In this document: positions 1 through 11,396 of the stretch, in pieces
Layout: each line of letters begins with the position of its first letter
Position numbering within the stretch: position 1 is the stretch's first letter
Assembly (NCBI RefSeq): GCF_003144195.1
Contig: NW_020290043.1
Span: forward strand, 62,001-126,000
Direction of reading: 5' to 3'
Origin: Ceraceosorus guamensis
Lineage: Eukaryota > Basidiomycota > Exobasidiomycetes > Ceraceosorales > Ceraceosoraceae
Length of the DNA: 64,000 bases
Notes under the pieces: model-generated
Databases searched by the model: none
What the model saw: only the letters and a program-made list of their open reading frames with translations
What the model was told of the DNA's origin: nothing
Program-made: the position numbers and the translations under genes

Positions 1-1946
1 ACCGCCCGCGTGCTGAACCCGCAGAACTCGCCGCACAGCCAGGCAAGTATCACTCAATCAGACTCCTTTGGCAGACGATCGAGTATCTTATCCACTGACT
101 GCTGCGTAAGCATGACTTGCGGCGAAGGCAGAAGCGAGTGGCTACGACTTGCGCCTGCCTTGCGCGTATATATATGTATACGTGTGATGGCGGTCTTCGC
201 GCGCGCCTACAGGCAGAGGAGATACGCATGCTCTCTGACCCGTTTGGCTGCGCATTGCGACGGCGCATTAAGGTGTGCTGCGCAGACACAGGGGACGTAA
301 TGATGAGGGAGAAGGGAATGCATGCAGATGACGGCCCTTCTCTTTCGCCTTACACCCACAAGAATCTTCTCGAGCTTCTCTCACCCCTAGCTCTGCAGTC
401 GTGAATGGTCCAAGCGGCATAATAGCCATCATACGTCGAGACAATTTTGCACAGCGCGCGCGCGCAGCTCTCGTGCGGCACGGCTCACGCGCTCAGCTGC
501 AGATCTGATATGCAGCAGAGATCAGATGCGATTAGATCGTGGCGGGGCGGACATGCGAGCTCCGCTGCACAGGCAGCAGCAGGCAGCTCTGCATGGTCGT
601 CGTGAGTCCATCCGCACCCACCCCGACTGCGTGTGCACCGCACCTTGCTTACCTTTGGCCGGGAGTTCGCAAAGCTGCAACTCGAAAACTATCCTCGGCC
701 TAGCTTCGCGATCGAACATGGTGAATGCCGAGCAGCAAACCTGTTCACCTCAGAAGCCGGCGGCAGCCACATTCAGGTTGGGGCAGCTCAGAAGCTGGCC
801 AAACATCTTTCCGCTCGCTCCATGCTCGAATCGAAGAGCCGCCGGCTGCGAAAGACATCTCAGAGCACCTCGCGTCGCTCCTGGGAGGGGGTGAGTCTGG
901 ATTTGCAAGGTGAATGAAAGGAAAGCATGCATCAAAGAAGGCCCACCCGCAATTCTACCGCCGATGCTGGCAGACCGCAGAAATTTGCTTCAATGGGAGA
1001 CCCCACTAGCGGCTGCGCGACGAAGTGCGATGGGCTCGATAAGCAGAAGAAAGCCAAGCTAAGCCGCAGGGTACACACGCTGTGCTCGAGTGCGTCGGAC
1101 ACACGAACACTGGCATCTCTCACTGCGCTAGCCTTTTCTCAAGCGCCACGACGCGCGCCTTCACCAAGACTGACTGTGTACAACGATCGACAGACGAACG
1201 AACGCAAACTGGCGCTTTGCTCCACGACTGTCTTTTGCGCGCCATTCTCGACAGCCACACCTATATAGCTGCTGCTGCGTATAGTGCATGCAAGCCTCGA
1301 TGTCGACCTCGGCTCAAGAACAGAGGAGCATGTATAATCGTGAATCCTGACAGAGTCTCACCCAGGTCGAGGCCCAGCAGGCAAGGGCTGATCTGATGCA
1401 GGAACGTCGCTTGTGGCGAGATAAACGAACAAATTTTCAATGAAGTGCCTTGCTGCAACGCTTCCCCCGAACGCAAGCAAGCGCATCTCTTTTTGCCTCT
1501 CACGTCCACGGCACATCATCGCTCCCAGTCCTCCCCAAGCCAGAGCTCCTTCCATGCATCGCGGTGCTTGTTGTACACAGGCAGCGAACATCTGATCAAC
1601 TTTCAACCTCCGCGACTCGTCCTTCGGTCTGCTGCAAGCCACCACTACAGACACTTCGTTCCCGCGGGCATTGTTGAGCGACTTTTTCGCCCGCCGGATG
1701 TAAGGCCGCTTTGCCGTAGGCAGTGAAAGAGCAATTCTCCGGCTTTTGTTCTCGACGTCTGATACGCTGTGCAAGGCTTCTGCTCGACTGTCATTGGCCA
1801 GGCTGCCTCAGCGCAAAACTCACGAGGTAGGGTACAAATAAGTAGGAGAAATACGAGTCGGTGTCAATCCCTACGCAGCATCCTGCTTCCCTCTACTCTC
1901 TGCTCGATCTACATCTGCCCCGATCCGCCAACTCCCTCCTGCAAGC
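1..1946. other. Left-edge region without a confident gene
   Basis: I find no gene I can support here. A frame is open on the plus strand from base 1 to about 300; its first 35 codons are Ser-rich and could be the last coding piece of a gene cut by the left edge, but there is no family match and no clear exon end. A (TA)n-like stretch lies near 168. The stretch just before 1947 must hold the ferric reductase promoter and leader. Confidence 0.4.
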
Positions 1947-4156
1947 ATGGGCTACCCGTGGCAACTCGACGAGGAGAGCCTCGAATACATTGAAGCTCTC
2001 ACACCTGAGGAACAGCCATTGGCGCTGCAAGCGAACAATGACTTCAATCAGTGAGTAGACGCAGGCATCTCATGCCAGAAAGCGGTCGCAGATGCTAAAC
2101 GCCTTTCTGTCTGTGTCCACAGACAATCACTCTTGATCCCGTCTATCTTCGTCTTCGTCATCCTCGGCGGCTTTGCGCTGCTTGTCCTGGGCGCCGCATT
2201 CCTCCGTCTCCTGAATTGGTCGACTTCTGGTCGTCTCTACAAATTGGCACCCAAATTCGTTTCCAAACAAATCGTCGATGCGCCGCTCGTATCAAGCCGA
2301 CATGCATCGCCTGTCCCCATGACTCCCGGTTTCGGCAAGTCGAAGACAGCACAAGGCAAAATGCATCCGCTCTCCATCGCCTTGCCTTTGCGAGGGCAGA
2401 CGGTCATCTTGGCCCTGCTCGTCTTTCTCAACTTGCTCGGCATCTGCGCTTTTTACAAGACGGATGTCAACAACTACTACTGGCCCGGCGACACGTTCAT
2501 CCAGAGCTGCCGATATCTTTCTGACCGTGCCGGTGTCCTCAGTCTTGGGCAACTGCCTCTCGTCATCTTGCTTTCGGGACGCAACTCACCGGTGCGCGCC
2601 CTGACCGGACAGGATTTCACCACCGCGATGATGTACCACCGCTGGGTAGCCAGAATCGTCGCCCTTCAGGCTGTCATTCACTCTATCGGCTACACTGTTT
2701 ACTCCCTTCACTACGGCAAAGCAAACCTTGCCACAGCTTTCGCAGACCCTTACTGGCGGTGGGGAGTCGTGGCAACCGTATTTATGGCTGTGATGATCTT
2801 TCAGAGCATTCGCATGCTCCGAGAAGTCTGCTACGAAGCTTTCGTACTGATCCACATCGTCTTTGGCGTCCTCACGCTGGTCGGCACCTACTACCACATC
2901 GCCCTCCTTGAAGCTTCGTCCTACAAGCTCTTCATCGACTTCATCTGGATCTCGACTGCCTTCTGGGTCTTTGACCGCGTTGTACGTCTCCTCTTACTAG
3001 TGGTCATCAACATCGACGTCACTCGCGGTAGCGGCGCTTTCTTCACTCGCGGCACCATCTCCCTTGCCAGTGGCTCTGGAGACAGCGACGAGGATCTGTT
3101 GCGCGTACGCATCTGGCCATCCGGCCCAATGCGCAAGCGCTTTGCGGCTCTTGCACCTGGATCAGACATCCTGCTTCACGTCCCATTGCTCGAGCCCATG
3201 ACTTCACATCCCTTCTCCGTCATTGCTTCTGGCACCGACGCAAAGGGTCTCTATGCTGACATGCTTGTCCGCGTGCGCAAGGGCATGACTCAAAGGGCTC
3301 AAAAGAAGCTCAGGAAGCTCATCGTTTCCGAGGGACCTGCCGCCAGCTTCGAGACGCTGATGTTCGTCGAAGGACCGTACTCCGCAAAGGTAGAGGTGAG
3401 TCTCATAGTCAGTAGGGCGCAGACGGTCAACCGCTAGCTCTGACCCTGTCATCGCCAACACTTTCAACGCAGATCTCTGAACATGATGGCGGTGCGCTCT
3501 TGGTGGCAGGTGGTGTCGGCATTGCGCACACTCTGCCCATTCTCTGCGAGTCGATCAAAGCTGAAGCTGCTGGCAATGGTGGCAAGACCCCAGGCGACGC
3601 TGGCGAATCCAGCGGCGCTGCTGCACAACGCACTGTCGAGATGCGCTGGATGTGCAAGTCCGCTGCCACTTTCGATGTTGCCCTGCCTTACCTGGAAGAA
3701 GCCGTGCTGCAGCTACGTGCTGCTCGCGCGAATGGCACCGCGACGAAGCGCACGGCCTTCCGTGTTCATCTCTGTCGTACAGAAAGCTCGAGCAAGGAGG
3801 ACGTCTCTGAGAAGGACGCGGCATCTATAGACTCGCCAAGCGCCACCGATGAGAAGGCAGCACCGACAGACGTGCCGGAGCTCGGCAAAGAGGTGCCTCA
3901 CACGCAAAACTTGTCCTCTTCCACGCACGCGCGCTTCGACGCCCTCAAGCCCGAAATCGACTTTCAATGGTCTGTTGGAAGAACAGAGATTGGGGAAGCG
4001 ATTTCGAGCATCACGTCGGAATCTCACTTGTTTGCGTCTGGACGAAAGCCAACGTTTTGCGTCGCTGCTTGTGGACCTCCAACGCTCCTGGATGATGCCA
4101 GAGCTGCCGCGCGCGCTGCCGACGTCGAATATGAGGGCGCACCTTTCGCTTGGTAG
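1947..4156 (+). CDS. FRE: Ferric/cupric reductase, FRE family, transmembrane
   Basis: Three exons, 1947..2050, 2123..3395 and 3473..4156, give 686 residues; both introns are GT-AG and phase-consistent. The protein reads as a plasma-membrane ferric reductase that moves electrons from NADPH through FAD and two hemes to extracellular Fe(III) or Cu(II). After a 35-residue N-terminus comes a run of hydrophobic helices. Two His pairs spaced H-X13-H (about residues 205/219 and 279/292) are the expected bis-heme ligands. HPFSVIAS matches the FAD-binding motif, GGVGIAHTLP the NADPH-binding glycine loop, and CGPP the C-terminal nucleotide site. Family members run 550-750 residues, so the length is normal. 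A hydrophilic Ser/Glu-rich insert of about 60 residues sits inside the C-terminal NADPH domain. No multicopper oxidase or iron permease partner lies nearby. The ATG is the first in frame and leads straight into the splice-supported frame. Confidence 0.88.
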
Positions 4157-4232
4157 AGCCGTCACATGAATAATCCGATTCGATGGTGTTCTTATATCCC
4201 AGTCCCTACCGTCACCTTTTACTTCTCCTCCG

Positions 4233-4293
<61 letters not shown>

Positions 4294-4309
4294 ACCCCCC
4301 CCCCCCCCC
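4233..4309. repeat. Homopolymer C tract (61 C, one A, 15 C)
   Basis: A run of 61 C is followed by a single A at 4294 and 15 more C. It begins 77 nt after the ferric reductase stop codon, so it lies in that gene's 3' UTR or just beyond. The other strand is poly-G with strong quadruplex potential. Homopolymers of this length are rare and error-prone in assemblies, so the exact length should not be trusted. Confidence 0.95.
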
Positions 4310-4708
4310 TTCGATCCGATCTGGCCAGACAAAAATGATGTCGACTGTCAACTTCTCTTTGGGAATGTGATGTCACTGCTATGCAACAGCGTGTTCTGTT
4401 TGAGGCTGCGCCCTAATTGCCATGCAAGACGCTCAACATCGAATCCCACGGGTCTGCTCTCTGATCACGAGTCTCAATCTCGCATCCAATTCTGCTCTGC
4501 TGCACTCGGAGCTCCATGCAGCTCGATGGACGACCGCCTAAACAGAAAGCTGCGGCGCGAGTTGTGAGCGAAACCCTGCTCTTGGAGAGTATTGATTGAT
4601 AACCGAGAAGCAAGGTGACGCAAAGAAGGTGGGACGAAACAGGCAAAGGGCGAGGATTCTGGGGAAAAAAAAAAAAAAAAACATTGTCGGTGTGCGCAAA
4701 AGGGAAAG
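4310..4708. other. Convergent 3' gap between FRE and VPS4
   Basis: No gene seen. An A17 run at 4665-4681 lies just beyond the VPS4 stop, so it reads as T17 on the VPS4 strand and may belong to its 3' UTR. The long proline or glycine frames here come only from the C tract. Confidence 0.6.
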
Positions 4709-6619
4709 TCATTCGACTCCAGCTTCGGCCGTAAATTCGCGGTGCTTCTCGACTTGATGATTCGAGCGAGTGAGGTGAAGAGAGCAGAGCGGCATTCAAG
4801 TCAATACTGGAGTGTCAGAAGGCGAGATAGTAAGCTTTTACTCACTATCAGCTTCCGTCACGGTTGGTCTGACTGCCTGAATGGCCCGCAAGAAGTCGTT
4901 CATGACCAGAGGAGGCTGCAGAGCGTGACAATGACAGAGAGCGGGAGCGGCAAAAGTAAAAGCACTGTGAGCCTTGTTCTGCTTGGTCATGGCCAGCCCT
5001 TCAAAAGCCATACACCGACCTCGTACAAATCTTTGCTGTCTACGCTCTCCCAGCCCATTTCGACAGCATCCGGATCACCAGGCGAACATGGTGTCAGGTA
5101 CTCCGTCTGCACATCGCTCGACACTTTTTCTCCCTCCTTCACCCTTGCGGGAGCCATGATCTTCTTGAAGTGGGTCGCAGAGAGCACTTTGCGCACTGGC
5201 TGCATCAAAGCGTCCCTTACGAGCACGCTGATGTCCGATCCGGTGTAGCTGCATGGCGGGCGCGGCAAGTCGGGTATTTGTCAGTAGCTGCACAACGTTC
5301 ACCTGTTTACGTGGTTCCGAACTCACCCCTCTGTCCTCTCTGCTAGCCCTCTATAGTCCTGCGATGTTAGCTTGGAAGGTGTAGTGCCGACCTGAAGCTC
5401 AAACATGCGTTTCCTGGCTTCCACCTCCGGCAGTGGGATGTAGATCCTCTTCTCGAAACGTCTCTTGATGGCGATATCCAGCTGCCAAGGAATGTTCGTA
5501 GCTCCCAACACCAGCACACCAGCTTCGTCGTTGCCAACGCCGTTCATCTGGACCAAAAATTCAGTCTTGATCCTTCTGCTCGCTTCGCTCTCTCCTTCTC
5601 CTCTCGTCCCGCACAAGCTGTCCACCTCGTCGATGAAGATGATACTGGGCTTGGCTTCACGGGCCATGGCAAACAGCTGCTTGACCAGCCTCTCTGACTC
5701 TCCCATCCATTTGGAGACAAGATCGGATGATGAAACACTGAAGAAGGTCGACTTCGCCTCTGTGGCCACGGCTTTTGCCAAGAAACTCTTTCCAGTACCA
5801 GGAGGTCCGTAAAGCAGGATTCCTCGCCATGGTGTGCGCTTGCCTGCGCCATTGCACGAGGCGAGAAAGCGTCGTCATGAGCTCGCCCCACCATCTGTAG
5901 GAGCCGTCATGGAAGGGCCACTCACCAGTGAAAAGCTGAGGGAAGCGGATGGGCAAAATCACAGCCTCTTTGAGCGCTTCCTTCGCAGTGGTGAGACCAG
6001 CGACATCATCCCACGAGACATTTGGGGTCTCGCTCAGAATAGCGCTGCTCAAGCCGGCCCTCAACTTTTTCGTCTCGGCATCCCCGTCGTCGTCATTGCC
6101 CTTCTTTCCACTTCTCGAATCGCTCGTACCGCCATTCGCTCCGACTGCCGATTTGCCGCCATTCTCGTCTCCACCCGCTTGCTTTGCGAGGTGGGCTTTG
6201 AGCTGCTCGGCCCTTGCGACATATTCTTCGAATTTACTTCGAATCATTGTTCGCAGCTTCTCATTCTTTTCATCTGCAAAGAGAGAGGAGAGCACCAGCA
6301 ATGACTGTCAGGCTGAAAGGCTGCACGCAGCTTTCGATGTGCCTGGCCCATCGTGCTGCTTCCTAAATAGGTTGAAGCTCGCATCTGTGCGCACGCTCAC
6401 TCACATTTGAGAGCCATCAAAAAGTAATCCAAGCTGTTCATATACTGCCTGTACGCCTCTGCATACTTTTGACCTTGATCCAACTCGATCGCCTCCTTCA
6501 CCATCTCCACCGCCTTGTCTAAGAAGTTTGCATTGGCCCTGCACAGATGGCGCGCAGGCCAATGATGACTTGTCAGCGCTCGAGCCGCACATGTCCGAAA
6601 AGGTCCCCGATTACGACAT
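4709..6619 (-). CDS. VPS4: Vps4-type AAA ATPase (ESCRT-III disassembly)
   Basis: Seven exons on the minus strand: 6615..6619, 6405..6538, 5926..6273, 5327..5843, 5020..5248, 4846..4915 and 4709..4752, total 448 residues, the usual Vps4 size. The enzyme hydrolyses ATP to pull apart ESCRT-III filaments on endosomes and at membrane scission sites. Visible parts: N-terminal MIT helices ([24 protein letters not shown]), Walker A GPPGTGKS at about 175-182, Walker B FIDEVD, the sensor segment LGATNIPW, and the Vps4-specific C-terminal helix, whose last residues (HREFTAEAG) are recovered only by splicing the 44-nt last exon. The start is inferred: a 5-nt first exon ATG-TC with a weak donor (GTAATC) yields MSANANF. 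Another weak donor (GTCGGT) follows the 229-nt exon. The family assignment does not depend on the start. Confidence 0.9.
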
Positions 6620-7790
6620 TCTTCGCAGCTACCGCCGGGCCGCCGAGCTCTCCACTTCCTCGACGGTGCTGCGCATCACCTTCTGATATCTTGATCCACC
6701 CCGTAGCGTTTGCTCGCTGCAATCCTACGCGGTGCTGGTAAGAGTGCAAGCTCTGTCTGACTCACATGATGTATTGCTCTACTAGGCAAAGCAAGCTTGA
6801 TGCTCCCTAACGTCTTTATCGCGCTCGCTTCTCACGGCGCTCGAGCTGCGAGGGTATCGAGATGGGAAGACGCACACGCTGATGATGGCGAACCTGGCTC
6901 TTTGGCGCAAGACCGAGGTTCTAAGAAAAGGTCTCGAGCTATTTGGACCGACAAAGGCGCGCGCCTGGCAGAGGTCTGGCGCCAGTCACTGTTAGTCCCA
7001 ACTCTAACACCGAGTGCGAAACGAGCCAGCCAACAAGGCTTCTTGGCAAAAGTCGTGCGGTGTGTAGTGTAAGGGCGAGTTGCTCTGCCTCTTATCGAGA
7101 TGGCATCGACGCTGCATTGGATGATGGTGAGCGAGTAGCAGCAGAACGAATCGCCATGTGTGATTGTTGTCGGGATTGACGATCCAAGCCCACCGGCATG
7201 CATGTATACGCACGCGCGCAGGCAGGCAGGCAGGCATCGCGGGGCGGCAGGGGCCATGCTGAACGCGAGAGACGTCGCAGCAGCGTGGAGCTTCTTGTGT
7301 TGTGATTGCTGAAGCACACCTCGCTGTATGCATCAGCAGCTGGCGCGCATCTCTTCGTCTTCGTCGTACGCACGCCTGCTGACGTGCACCTGTTCGTGGT
7401 CACGGATTCGTTGACAGCCGCACGCGAATTTGCTGCTTTCGTGATCAGGATCGGTCGGTCGGTCGGTTCATCCTGCAGCTCGTCCATCTCATCCACACGC
7501 ATCCCTTTCGAGACGCTTGCCAGCCATCTTTCTCTTTCCACACACGTGTCTCGCAACACCTCTGAATTGCTTCTTCGCTGTAGCTCGAGCCACAAGAACA
7601 CCTCTGAGGTTCATGAGGATCCCGATCGCCATCAAAGCGCACCTGTGTCGGGCGCCATACGGATAAAGGTAATCAGGAAATGCTTCCCGCTCGCAGAGTA
7701 AGCTCAACTCGCCCATGCTAGTGCGGGCGTGCCGCGGTGCGCAAACAGTCACACCGCATCTTCCATCGCCTATGCAAACAGCACTCCTCG
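6620..7790. other. Divergent promoter region, VPS4 / RPR2-like
   Basis: No gene seen. It holds short tandem repeats, a (GGCA)n run near 7211-7230 and a (TCGG)n run near 7452-7468, and frames on both strands that look like chance openings. Confidence 0.5.
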
Positions 7791-8876
7791 ATGTCACGCT
7801 CAACGCACAAGGACGAGGCATTGAGCGGCGAGTCGCTCAAGGGGTTGCACCAAGCTCGCCTGGCTCGCTCTTTGCTATTCAGCCAGCCGATCCACGCAGC
7901 TCATCACCAACGCGCTTTCTTCGAGCCAAGCGATCTCTATACCACGCTGGAAGGCAACCAGATCTCTCACGAGCGACTTGGACTTTGGGGCAACGGATTC
8001 GAGACCGATCATGGCGCCTCGAGGTTTCACGTGGCGCCTAATGACCACACAGAGCATCAAAGGCTCTTGAGAACGCTACCGACATTCTTTGAGCTGCACT
8101 CCGGATGGTCGTGCAGGCATTGTGCGAGCCTGCTCATGCCAGGAATCAGCGCCCACGTCTCCAGAAGGCGCGCTGCCACCAGCTGCACACTTTGTGGAGC
8201 TGGGCAAAGCAGTCGAGCCGGAGACAAGCAAGGGGCGAAACAATTTATCAGTGTGCGAAAAAGGAGGCGGGAGGCCGCGCCGGGCGATTCGCAGGTCGGA
8301 CTACCGGCCGCAAAGTCCACATCAGACAGGTCCAGGGACTTGACAAGAATGAAGACCCCGATCGAGCAACCGCCTGCGTTGAATCCATCAGAAGCTCCGA
8401 CTCACGCAGGCATCTCCGTAAGAGAGGAATCGCTTCCTCAGGCCGACATCAGTACTCCCCTGAAGGCTGCTGCACCAGCGCCCAGAACCTTGGAAGAGCG
8501 TCAACGAGAGTTAAAGAAGAGGAAGAAGGCCGCGAAAAGTGGATCTGTTGCCTCCTCGGATCCTGCACAGGTCTCAGCCGCTGTCAGCGCGTCATCCATA
8601 GTCTCTACCGAACTGGACGCAACCCCACAGTCCACCCTCATCACCGTCTCCACACCTAACAAGCAAGGGTTGGATCCATCCACAGCTCGACAGACATCTC
8701 GTGATGGACCTGGACCCAAAAGAAAGCAGAAGACGGGCACCGATGACAGAGGAACTTCCTATAAGGACGCGGTTCGCCAAATGCTTGCCAAGTCCAACAG
8801 CTCTTCTGCCCGGCAACCGCAGTCAAGAAGTCACGGATCGAGTCTCGGCGGTTCGAGTGGGTTTCTGAACTTCTAG
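7791..8876 (+). CDS. Rpr2/Rpp21/Snm1-family RNase P/MRP subunit-like protein
   Basis: Intronless frame of 361 residues, starting at the first ATG after the non-AUG opening of the frame. Around residues 105-137 it carries C-x2-C (SCRHC), a basic segment containing LLMPGI and a second C-x2-C (SCTLC). This is the zinc-ribbon layout of the Rpr2/Rpp21/Snm1 family, whose members bind precursor tRNA or rRNA within nuclear RNase P or RNase MRP. The preceding segment with RLLRTLPTFF fits the family's helical part. The C-terminal half is Lys/Ser-rich and disordered, with RELKKRKKAAK resembling a nuclear localisation signal. Family members are usually 120-250 residues, so this copy has a long tail. Whether it serves RNase P or MRP cannot be told from the sequence. 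Confidence 0.65.
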   Translation: MSRSTHKDEALSGESLKGLHQARLARSLLFSQPIHAAHHQRAFFEPSDLYTTLEGNQISHERLGLWGNGFETDHGASRFHVAPNDHTEHQRLLRTLPTFFELHSGWSCRHCASLLMPGISAHVSRRRAATSCTLCGAGQSSRAGDKQGAKQFISVRKRRREAAPGDSQVGLPAAKSTSDRSRDLTRMKTPIEQPPALNPSEAPTHAGISVREESLPQADISTPLKAAAPAPRTLEERQRELKKRKKAAKSGSVASSDPAQVSAAVSASSIVSTELDATPQSTLITVSTPNKQGLDPSTARQTSRDGPGPKRKQKTGTDDRGTSYKDAVRQMLAKSNSSSARQPQSRSHGSSLGGSSGFLNF

Positions 8877-10168
8877 AGATGATGGTTCCAAGCGCGTTCA
8901 AAAGTGGGGCGATGCTTTCGTTGGGATCAGTACAAAGAGCTGCTTGAAGAGACTATGGCCGGCGATCGGCTCGACATCCACGATAAAGTTCACTAGGCAG
9001 CGTTCGTGGAATACATGCGCGCATCGTTTGTCGCTTCATGAGACTGCCCACCTGTTTTGCGCTATCTGCATGCTACTGTGCAGACACGAAGGAGGGCAGT
9101 GAGTCCATTCGAGGACAGCACGGACGAGGTGCTCGACCGCTTGGGGTAATGTATGACTCCGAACGGAGCTAGTCACTCTGACCACAACTCATCCAAATTG
9201 TCCTCCTAGCGACCCTTGGCTTTTTGTACTTTGACGTGACATGGAGGGCAGGATCGACAAGAGCTTAGCACGTGACCAGTCATGATCATGCGGGCTTTTC
9301 GACAGGTGCACCGGAAGTGCGGGGGCCGCCCAGGCTAACGGGCCCGCTTGCCGTTGTGCATGACGGAGGCACATGCACCTTTTGGGCTTTGGCGGAGCAA
9401 TATCCAAACAAACCTTTTGGACCGTCCACCTTTTCGCGGCGACTGGCTTAGATCACCAAGGTCTGCTGCCTTGGAGCACCGATTTTGCACAAGAGGGCAT
9501 GCATCGCGAATTGTCACTCGTCGCGGTCAAAGTGCACTCTGATTGCAAGTGCGGGACCCCCCGTCGAATTAGGCTCAAACAACCTGCTCTCCTCGTGCTT
9601 CTTGATTTTGGTAACTCGCGACTCCCGGAGCCTAATTTGAACTGCATGCTGCATCACACGCCTCTGATCTCTACCTTCGCAATCTGCTTGGACGCATCTT
9701 GTTGCGTCGGCTCGCGAAATGAGAGCCCGACTGGGCCTCGCAACACCGAAGGCAGGGACGCAGTGCTGTCTTATGAAGAAAGCTATTTCACGCACGACGC
9801 TAGTTGCGGCGCCGTCATTCGGATGTACGTCGAGCGCTAGGCTCAAGCTCTGCGCAGTCTCAACACAACGTATCCGCCGACTCGGCTCCCTTCGCAACGG
9901 AATTGCGACAGCCTCCATAGTCCGTCAGCTCAAGAGGCTCGCGAGTGCTTCGCTCAACGGCGGCCCAGATGCTGCGAGCCTAATCGGAATGCTGCCAAAT
10001 GACCGGATGAGTCGCCTCTCAGGGTCCATGGGCATAAAGAGGCACCAGCTTCCATACTGTTGCTCATCGCCGCCACCACCTAGAGCATCTCTAGACTTCC
10101 CACCTCGACATCTTCTGTTTGACTGCTGACATCGTTGCGCGCGCGTTCCTCAAGCTTGTTGCGACAAC
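8877..10168. other. Intergenic region before the secreted glycoprotein gene
   Basis: No gene I can support. Frames of 130-155 codons occur on both strands but show no domain, no signal peptide and no splice-consistent extension. The last 300 bases are presumably the promoter of the gene at 10169. Confidence 0.45.
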
Positions 10169-11396
10169 ATGCGTCTAGCCAACTTTTCCGTCGCTGTACC
10201 TCTAATCGTAAGCCTGGTATGGGCGCAAGACATTGGGGGCAGCGGACCGAAACCACCCACAGTGGACAATCCAAGCAATCTAGGTCCGTGGAAGCCTCCT
10301 GCATCGAGCCAAGGATCACCTCCAGCTTCCTACACGGGCATGGGCCGCACCTTGCGGGTGAACAGCGCTACCGAGTGAGTGACGGCGGCTAAAACCTGCA
10401 CGCGAAAGAACAAAGCTGAGCGCTTTCCTGGGGACATTCTCATCGCAGCTTCTGCTTGCTCATGCCACCCGATCCCACGACCCAAAACCTCGTAGACGCG
10501 GAAGCGAACGCTGTAGCCTACTGCATGCAACCATCCAACGATACGAGACCCATGCCGGACGGTTTCATCACTTCTGCTCATTTTAGGAAAGCGGCGGGAT
10601 ACGTAGCTGTCATGGGATCCTTCAATGCTGCAGTCATGAACCTTGGCACCAATCCTGCGGATTGCGGTGGCGAGTACGACAATCACGGAGCGCAAGGAGT
10701 AGGAAATCCTGTTGGCGTTGGCCTGCCGGACGGTGAGTGTTGTGAACCCCTTTACTCAAAATGTCTCGAACTCTCAACTCTGAAATGCAAGGACCCACGC
10801 GTGGTCCCGAACCAGGCGCTCACGATTTTCAACAGTTCATGGGCTCGTGCGATATCCCCGGCAAAAGCACGTTTGTCATTCGAGTCTGCTCCGGGCCTCG
10901 TAGCTACGATCTCTGCGACAACAAGTACGACTTGATGGGCGCTCTCTACACAAATCCTGGTCCTTATGAGCAGGATGGGTTCGACAATTGCGACGTGACG
11001 GATGATAGGGCATTGTACGACCTTGGCAATGGGTCTACTTTTAGACAAGGTGATCAGGTGACACCTTTAGCCGATGCCTATCCTAAACCTCCGCCTAGCA
11101 GTAATTGCTCGCCAACCGCCAGCCCTGCACCGTCAGGTGCGACTTACACCTGGAATCAGGCAGCGGCGAAGCAGACACCCACTGCGAATGCAAACGGTGG
11201 AAGCGGCAGCTCTGGAAGTTCCACTGGAAGCGACAACGGTAGCGCTGGCAGCGCAACCGGAAGCGGTACTGGAAGCGGTAACGGCAATGGCAGCTCATCA
11301 GGCGCAGCCAGTGCTACCTCTCGTTCACACAGAAGAACGCGGATCTATGCTGGAGCAAGTTTGGCGCTGTTTTCGATTCTTGTGCAGTGCCTTTGA
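10169..11396 (+). CDS. Secreted, GPI-anchored glycoprotein (MAG-like)
   Basis: Three exons, 10169..10374, 10449..10732 and 10792..11396, code for 364 residues; both introns start GTGAGT and keep phase. Residues 1-19 form a signal peptide with a clear hydrophobic core ending in WAQ. The mature part has paired Cys, GGEYDNHGA and the NPVG segment, a layout I associate with the basidiomycete macrophage-activating-glycoprotein-like secreted family; that assignment is from memory. Residues about 296-340 are almost pure Gly/Ser/Thr/Asn, a typical O-glycosylated stalk. The last 20 residues are hydrophobic after a basic SRSHRRTR patch, as in GPI-anchor signals. It is probably a cell-wall or surface protein. 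No enzymatic motif is visible. Confidence 0.75.

Noticed and set aside
1358-1774. 138-codon reverse frame upstream of FRE
   Set aside because: No domain and no neighbour context; likely a chance frame in GC-rich DNA.
3713-4567. Long proline- and glycine-run frames over the C tract
   Set aside because: They exist only because homopolymer C/G codes Pro or Gly in every frame; there is no domain and one overlaps FRE antisense.
9373-9840. 155-codon plus-strand frame in the gap after the RPR2-like gene
   Set aside because: No recognisable domain, signal peptide or splice extension, and composition does not resemble the confident genes.
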